NCBI GenBank assembly: GCA_947175305.1
Contig: CAMWMO010000034.1
Location: forward strand, 1-8,485
From: an uncultured Lachnospiraceae bacterium
GTDB lineage: Bacteria; Bacillota; Clostridia; Lachnospirales; Lachnospiraceae
DNA length: 8,485 bases
Direction of reading: 5' to 3'
Numbering within the stretch: position 1 is the stretch's first letter; every line of letters starts with the position of its first letter. This document shows positions 4,713 through 8,485 of the stretch, in pieces. Position numbers and translations under genes: made by a program. The notes under the pieces are model-generated. The model did not search any database. It saw nothing but the letters and a program-made list of their open reading frames with translations, and was not told the origin of the DNA.

Positions 4713-4741
4713 ATTATATGACATAAAGCATAAAATATCAA
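4713..4741 (-). promoter_or_regulatory. promoter of the candidate antisense RNA
   Basis: Minus strand: TTGATA (4736-4741), a 17-nt spacer, and a perfect TATAAT (4713-4718); 11 of 12 consensus positions. It starts 31 nt beyond the stop of the ABC gene and faces away from it, and there is no other gene it could serve before the terminator. Confidence 0.75.
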
Positions 4742-4771
4742 TCCAAATTTTTCTTTTTTTCTTTTTCCCCT

Positions 4772-6670
4772 CTACGCCGTGATCGCATTCCCGGTGTAGA
4801 GCTGATAATACTTCCCTTTCTCCTCAAGCAGCTGCTCGTGAGTGCCTCTCTCGATGATCCGTCCCTGCTCCAAGACCATGATACAGTCTGAGTTCATGAC
4901 CGTGGAGAGCCTGTGGGCGATCACAAAGGTGGTCCTGCCCTTCATCAGCTTATCCATACCGTCCTGCACGATGCGCTCGGTACGGGTATCGATGGAGCTG
5001 GTCGCTTCATCAAGAATCAGCACCGGCGGATCCGCGATGGCTGCCCGGGCAATGGCTAAGAGCTGCCTCTGTCCTTGACTTAAGTTTGCCCCATCCCCGG
5101 AAAGTACCGTTTCATATCCTTCCGGAAGCCTTCTGATAAAGCTGTCCGCATTGGCAAGCTTCGCCGCCGCACGCACCTCCTCATCAGTAGCGTCCAGCTT
5201 TCCGTAACGGATGTTCTCCATGACCGTCCCTGTAAAGAGATGGGTATCCTGCAGCACGATTCCCAGAGAACGGCGCAGATCCGCCTTTTTGATCTTATTC
5301 ACATTGATGCCGTCGTAGCGGATCTTTCCGTCCTGAATATCATAGAAGCGATTGATCAGGTTGGTGATCGTGGTTTTACCAGCACCGGTGGAACCGACGA
5401 ACGCGATCTTCTGTCCGGGCTCGGCATAGAGCTTCACGTCATGCAGTACCATCTTATCGTCATTGTAACCGAAATCCACCCCATCAAAAACCACATCGCC
5501 CGTAAGCTCCACGTAATCCACAGTGTGGTCGGCCTGATGCTCATGCCGCCATGCCCAGCGGCCCGTGCGCTCCGGCGTCTCCAAGAGTTTTCCGTTTTCC
5601 TCCCGCACATTGACCAGCGTCACATAGCCGTCGTCCACCTCGGACGCCTCATCCATCATCTTAAAGATACGCTCCGCGCCCGCCATCGCCATGACGATGG
5701 AGTTAAACTGTTGACTCACTTGGTTAATCGGCATATTAAAGCTCTTATTGAAGGTCAGGAAGCTTGCCAGCTTGCCCAGGGTCAGTCCCGTCATGCCGGA
5801 GAGCGCCAACGCTCCGCCCACAATGGCACAAACCACATAGCTCACATTGCCGAGCTGCATATTGACCGGCCCTACGATATTGACCAGATAGTTCGCCTTG
5901 TCCGCGCTCTCAAAGAGTGCGTTGTTCAGGGTCTTAAACTCCTCTATGTTTTTCTCTTCGTGGTTAAATACCTTAACCACCTTCTGTCCGTTCATCATCT
6001 CCTCGATGTAACCGTTGACCTTCCCCAGATTCTTCTGCTGCTCCAGGAAATATCTGCCGCTTAGACCTGCGACCTTCTTCGTTACCACAAGCATGATACC
6101 CACCATAAGGAGCGTCGTCACCGTCAACGGCACGCTCAAGATGATCATGCTGATCAGCACGCTCACAATGGTGATCGCACTGTTGAACACCTGCGGCATA
6201 CTCTGGCTGATCATCTGCCGCAAGGTCTCAGTGTCGTTTGTATAGGTTGACATAATATCACCATGTGAATGGGTGTCAAAATATTTGATCGGAAGTGTCT
6301 CCATATGGGAAAACAGATCGTCTCTCACATTGCGGAGCGTCCCCTGGGTCACATTGATCATAATGCGGTTCCAGGCATAGGAGGCCGCCACACCGATCAA
6401 ATAAAAGCACGCCACACGCGCGATGGCACCTGCCAGAGGTGAAAAGTCCGGGCTGTCCTGTGTGAGCATGGGTGCAATATAATCGTCGATCAGACTCTGA
6501 ATAAACATGGTGCCCTGCACATTGGCGATCACGCTCACGAAGATCAGCACCGCCACTACTACCAGATGAATACCGTAATTCTTCGCCACATATCTCATCA
6601 GGCGTTTGAATACCTTCCCCGGATTCTCTATTCTTTTTCCGCCTTGCATTCTTCTTCCCGGTCCCGGCAT
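4772..6670 (-). CDS. heterodimeric ABC exporter, subunit with the canonical ATP site (permease-ATPase fusion)
   Basis: A 632-residue half-transporter: six membrane helices (about residues 30-340) fused to a nucleotide-binding domain (about 395-625). Walker A is G426-S-T-G-A-G-K432-T, the Q-loop is in GIVLQDTHLF, Walker B ends with the catalytic E555 (VLILDEATSS), and the switch histidine is H586 (IAHRLST). The signature is L530-S-Q-G-Q rather than LSGGQ. That altered signature, with an intact E and H, is typical of the TM288/BmrD/LmrD-type partner in heterodimeric multidrug exporters. Between the two domains lies an insertion of about 35-40 residues with two Trp and several His (near 345-390). 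The start overlaps the stop of the upstream subunit by one base (TAATG), with AGGAGG just before it. The substrate is unknown; drugs, peptides or lipids are all possible for this group. Confidence 0.95.
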   Translation of the reverse strand: MPGPGRRMQGGKRIENPGKVFKRLMRYVAKNYGIHLVVVAVLIFVSVIANVQGTMFIQSLIDDYIAPMLTQDSPDFSPLAGAIARVACFYLIGVAASYAWNRIMINVTQGTLRNVRDDLFSHMETLPIKYFDTHSHGDIMSTYTNDTETLRQMISQSMPQVFNSAITIVSVLISMIILSVPLTVTTLLMVGIMLVVTKKVAGLSGRYFLEQQKNLGKVNGYIEEMMNGQKVVKVFNHEEKNIEEFKTLNNALFESADKANYLVNIVGPVNMQLGNVSYVVCAIVGGALALSGMTGLTLGKLASFLTFNKSFNMPINQVSQQFNSIVMAMAGAERIFKMMDEASEVDDGYVTLVNVREENGKLLETPERTGRWAWRHEHQADHTVDYVELTGDVVFDGVDFGYNDDKMVLHDVKLYAEPGQKIAFVGSTGAGKTTITNLINRFYDIQDGKIRYDGINVNKIKKADLRRSLGIVLQDTHLFTGTVMENIRYGKLDATDEEVRAAAKLANADSFIRRLPEGYETVLSGDGANLSQGQRQLLAIARAAIADPPVLILDEATSSIDTRTERIVQDGMDKLMKGRTTFVIAHRLSTVMNSDCIMVLEQGRIIERGTHEQLLEEKGKYYQLYTGNAITA

Positions 6671-8424
6671 TATTCTGCACCTCCTTTCTGCTCGTCAAAG
6701 TCTCCGCCGCCGCTTGTCTGCGACTCATACACTTCCCTGTAAATCTCATTATCTTTCAGTAATTCCTCATGGGTGCCAAAACCATGCACCCGCCCGTCAT
6801 CCATGACAATGATGCGGTCCGCGTTCATGACACTGGCCACGCGCTGGGCAATGATCAGCTTCGTGGTCTGGGGAATCTCCTCCGCAAATGCCTTTCTGAT
6901 CTTTGCGTCCGTAGCAGTATCCACCGCGCTGGTGGAATCATCCAGGATCAGCACCTTCGGTTTTTTCAGAAGAGCCCTGGCGATCGTCAGCCTCTGCCTC
7001 TGTCCGCCGGAGACATTGGTGCCTCCCTGCTCTATATAGGTATGATATCCTTCCGGCATCTTTTCTATAAATTCATCCGCACAGGCAAGCCGGCACACAC
7101 GTTTACACTCTTCCTCCGTGGCGTTTTCGTCGCCCCAGCGCAGATTTTCCAGAATCGTACCGGAAAAGAGTACATTCTTCTGCAGCACCACCGCTACCTG
7201 ATTTCTGAGAGTCTCTATATCGTACTCTCTGACGTCCCTGCCACCTACAAGCACCGCCCCATCCGTCACATCGTAGAGACGGCTGATCAGATTAACCAGA
7301 CTGGTCTTTGCACTGCCCGTGCCGCCGATGATGCCGATGGTCTCCCCTTCGTGTATCTTTAAGTCAATATCATGTAAAACTGCCTCGCTGCTCTCCTTAT
7401 GGTAAGAAAAGCGCACATGCCGAAACTCGATCTCACCGTTTGGCACCTCATAGACAGGATTCTCCGGATTTGTCAGATCGCTCTTTTCGTTGAGTACCTC
7501 GCAGATACGCTCCGCACTGGCAATACTCATACTCAACATGACAAAGATCATGGCCACCATCATCAGACTCATCAGTATATTCATACAGTATGTAAGCAGG
7601 CTCATCAACTCGCCTGTGGTCAGGGTGCTCTGCACGATCTGCTTTGCTCCCAGCCAACTGATCAGCATGATACAGCCGTAGACGGTAAACATCATGACCG
7701 GCATATTCAGAACCACATGCTTCTCGGCTTTCAGAAAAATATCATAAATTCCCTGACTGGCCTTCTTGAATTTCTTTGTCTCATGCTCCTCCCTGACGTA
7801 AGCCTTCACCACGCGGATGGCGCTTACATTCTCCTGCACGGAAGCGTTCAACTCATCATACTTCGGAAAAGCCTGCTTAAAATACTTATTGGCGCCCCGG
7901 ATAATAAGAAACAGAACCACGCCGAGCGCAAGCACCGCTGTCAGATAGACGCTCGCAAGTCTTGCATTGATCAGAAAAGCCATGGACATGGCACAGATCA
8001 TACTGACGGGCGCCCGAAAGCAGATCCGCAGAACCATCTGATAGGCGTTCTGCATATTCGTCACATCCGTGGTCAGTCTGGTGACCAGACCCGCCGTACT
8101 GAATTTATCCAGACTTGCGAAGGAGAAGGTCTGAATGTTCTCAAACATGGCCTGCCTTAAGTTCTTCGCAAAACCCGTAGACGCTCTGGCACCGTATTTG
8201 CCGCCCATCGTGCCGCAGAAAAGGCCGCATAACGCCATCACGATCATCGCCGCACCCACCGCGTAGATATGCCGTATATTACCGGCCTCCACGCCATCGT
8301 CGATGATGGACGCCATCAGAAACGGAATCAGGGTCTCGAAGATCACTTCCAGAATCATAAATATAGGCGTCATGATGGAAGCCTTTTTGTATTCTTTTAC
8401 CTGTGCTGCTAGGGTTTTTATCAT
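6670..8424 (-). CDS. heterodimeric ABC exporter, subunit with the degenerate ATP site (permease-ATPase fusion)
   Basis: A 584-residue half-transporter, first gene of the pair. Six membrane helices span about residues 15-315, followed by the nucleotide-binding domain from about 335. Walker A reads G367-G-T-G-S-A-K373-T, with Ala at the last glycine of the motif. The signature V471-S-G-G-Q is canonical. Walker B ends D495-D496, so Asp replaces the catalytic Glu, and the switch residue is Q527 (IAQRVAS) instead of His. These changes mark the TM287/BmrC/LmrC-type partner, whose own site binds but hardly hydrolyses ATP, while its good signature completes the active site with the other subunit. The ATG has AGGAGG 8 nt upstream. 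The only sequence between that ribosome site and the window edge is a terminator hairpin, so expression appears to depend on readthrough from outside the window. Confidence 0.95.
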   Translation of the reverse strand: MIKTLAAQVKEYKKASIMTPIFMILEVIFETLIPFLMASIIDDGVEAGNIRHIYAVGAAMIVMALCGLFCGTMGGKYGARASTGFAKNLRQAMFENIQTFSFASLDKFSTAGLVTRLTTDVTNMQNAYQMVLRICFRAPVSMICAMSMAFLINARLASVYLTAVLALGVVLFLIIRGANKYFKQAFPKYDELNASVQENVSAIRVVKAYVREEHETKKFKKASQGIYDIFLKAEKHVVLNMPVMMFTVYGCIMLISWLGAKQIVQSTLTTGELMSLLTYCMNILMSLMMVAMIFVMLSMSIASAERICEVLNEKSDLTNPENPVYEVPNGEIEFRHVRFSYHKESSEAVLHDIDLKIHEGETIGIIGGTGSAKTSLVNLISRLYDVTDGAVLVGGRDVREYDIETLRNQVAVVLQKNVLFSGTILENLRWGDENATEEECKRVCRLACADEFIEKMPEGYHTYIEQGGTNVSGGQRQRLTIARALLKKPKVLILDDSTSAVDTATDAKIRKAFAEEIPQTTKLIIAQRVASVMNADRIIVMDDGRVHGFGTHEELLKDNEIYREVYESQTSGGGDFDEQKGGAE

Positions 8425-8444
8425 GTCTCATTCCTCCTCTATAC

Positions 8445-8478
8445 AAAAAGAACCATGTGGCAAGCACCACATGGTTCT
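8445..8478 (-). terminator. leader terminator / candidate attenuator of the ABC exporter operon
   Basis: Read leftward, AGAACCATGTGG and CCACATGGTTCT form a perfect 12-bp stem (8449-8478, 6-nt loop) followed by a run of five T. The ribosome site AGGAGG of the first ABC gene starts about 10 nt further on, so no promoter fits between. It is either the terminator of an upstream gene that is partly read through or a regulated attenuator. Confidence 0.85.
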
Positions 8479-8485
8479 ATTGTTC

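Noticed and set aside
5240..6064. A 274-codon plus-strand frame inside the ABC region, and a similar 253-codon one at 7399-8160.
   Set aside because: Both are mirror frames of well-supported ABC genes, rich in His/Leu/Arg as expected for such shadows, with no promoter or ribosome site.
8426..8470. A 14-codon leader peptide starting with ATG-TGG-TGC inside the attenuator stem.
   Set aside because: It has no ribosome site and its start is buried in the stem; a true leader peptide, if any, should lie outside the window. Kept only as a remark.
1..8485. CRISPR array, tRNA, rRNA, transposon ends or phage genes.
   Set aside because: No regularly spaced repeats, cloverleaf sequences, transposase motifs or terminal repeats were found on either strand by eye.

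Overview
The window looks like chromosomal DNA from a low-to-mid GC Firmicute of the class Clostridia, most likely the family Lachnospiraceae. This rests on the strong AGGAGG-type ribosome binding sites, near-consensus sigma-A promoters (several with an extended TGn -10), and the style of the BlaI/M56 pair and of the paired ABC exporters. The species cannot be named from the sequence. No rRNA, tRNA, CRISPR array, transposase or phage gene is visible.

Layout, left to right. (1) 1-736, minus strand: the first 245 codons of a PLP-dependent PatB/MalY-type C-S lyase or aminotransferase, with a clear promoter. (2) 910-1173: a compact module made of a 31-residue hydrophobic peptide gene, a bidirectional terminator, and a convergent promoter for an RNA of about 70 nt. 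The 5' part of that RNA lies in a direct repeat of the peptide's translation start region. This matches the Fst/par design of type I toxin-antitoxin systems. (3) 1205-1879, minus: a membrane-anchored, charged low-complexity protein ending in a small Cys/His domain. (4) 1902-2562, plus: a DinJ(RelB)-YafQ type II toxin-antitoxin operon with all YafQ active-site positions conserved. (5) 2672-4479, minus: a BlaI-type repressor and a BlaR1-like M56 membrane metalloprotease, with nested inverted repeats over the promoter. (6) 4396-4771, a gap between coding genes: the BlaI promoter and operator region, then the tail of a holin-like small toxin that has lost its start, a perfect 13-bp bidirectional terminator, and an apparently intact convergent antisense promoter. 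(7) 4772-8424, minus: two overlapping genes for a heterodimeric ABC exporter with one degenerate ATP site. (8) 8445-8478: a terminator hairpin directly in front of the ribosome binding site of the first ABC gene, which looks like a transcription attenuator.

How the parts may work together. BlaI would repress its own operon and the M56 protease would relieve that repression when its small Cys-rich outer tail senses something; no beta-lactam-binding domain is present. The exporter appears to be controlled by readthrough of its leader terminator. Three toxin-antitoxin-like units of three kinds (Fst-like type I, DinJ-YafQ type II and a decayed holin-like type I) lie within about 3.8 kb, so 0.9-4.7 kb looks like an accessory patch between metabolic and transport genes. 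The leftward transcripts from the anchored-protein gene and from the ABC operon both seem to end at the bidirectional terminators of the small RNA modules and would therefore include the antisense RNA sequence.
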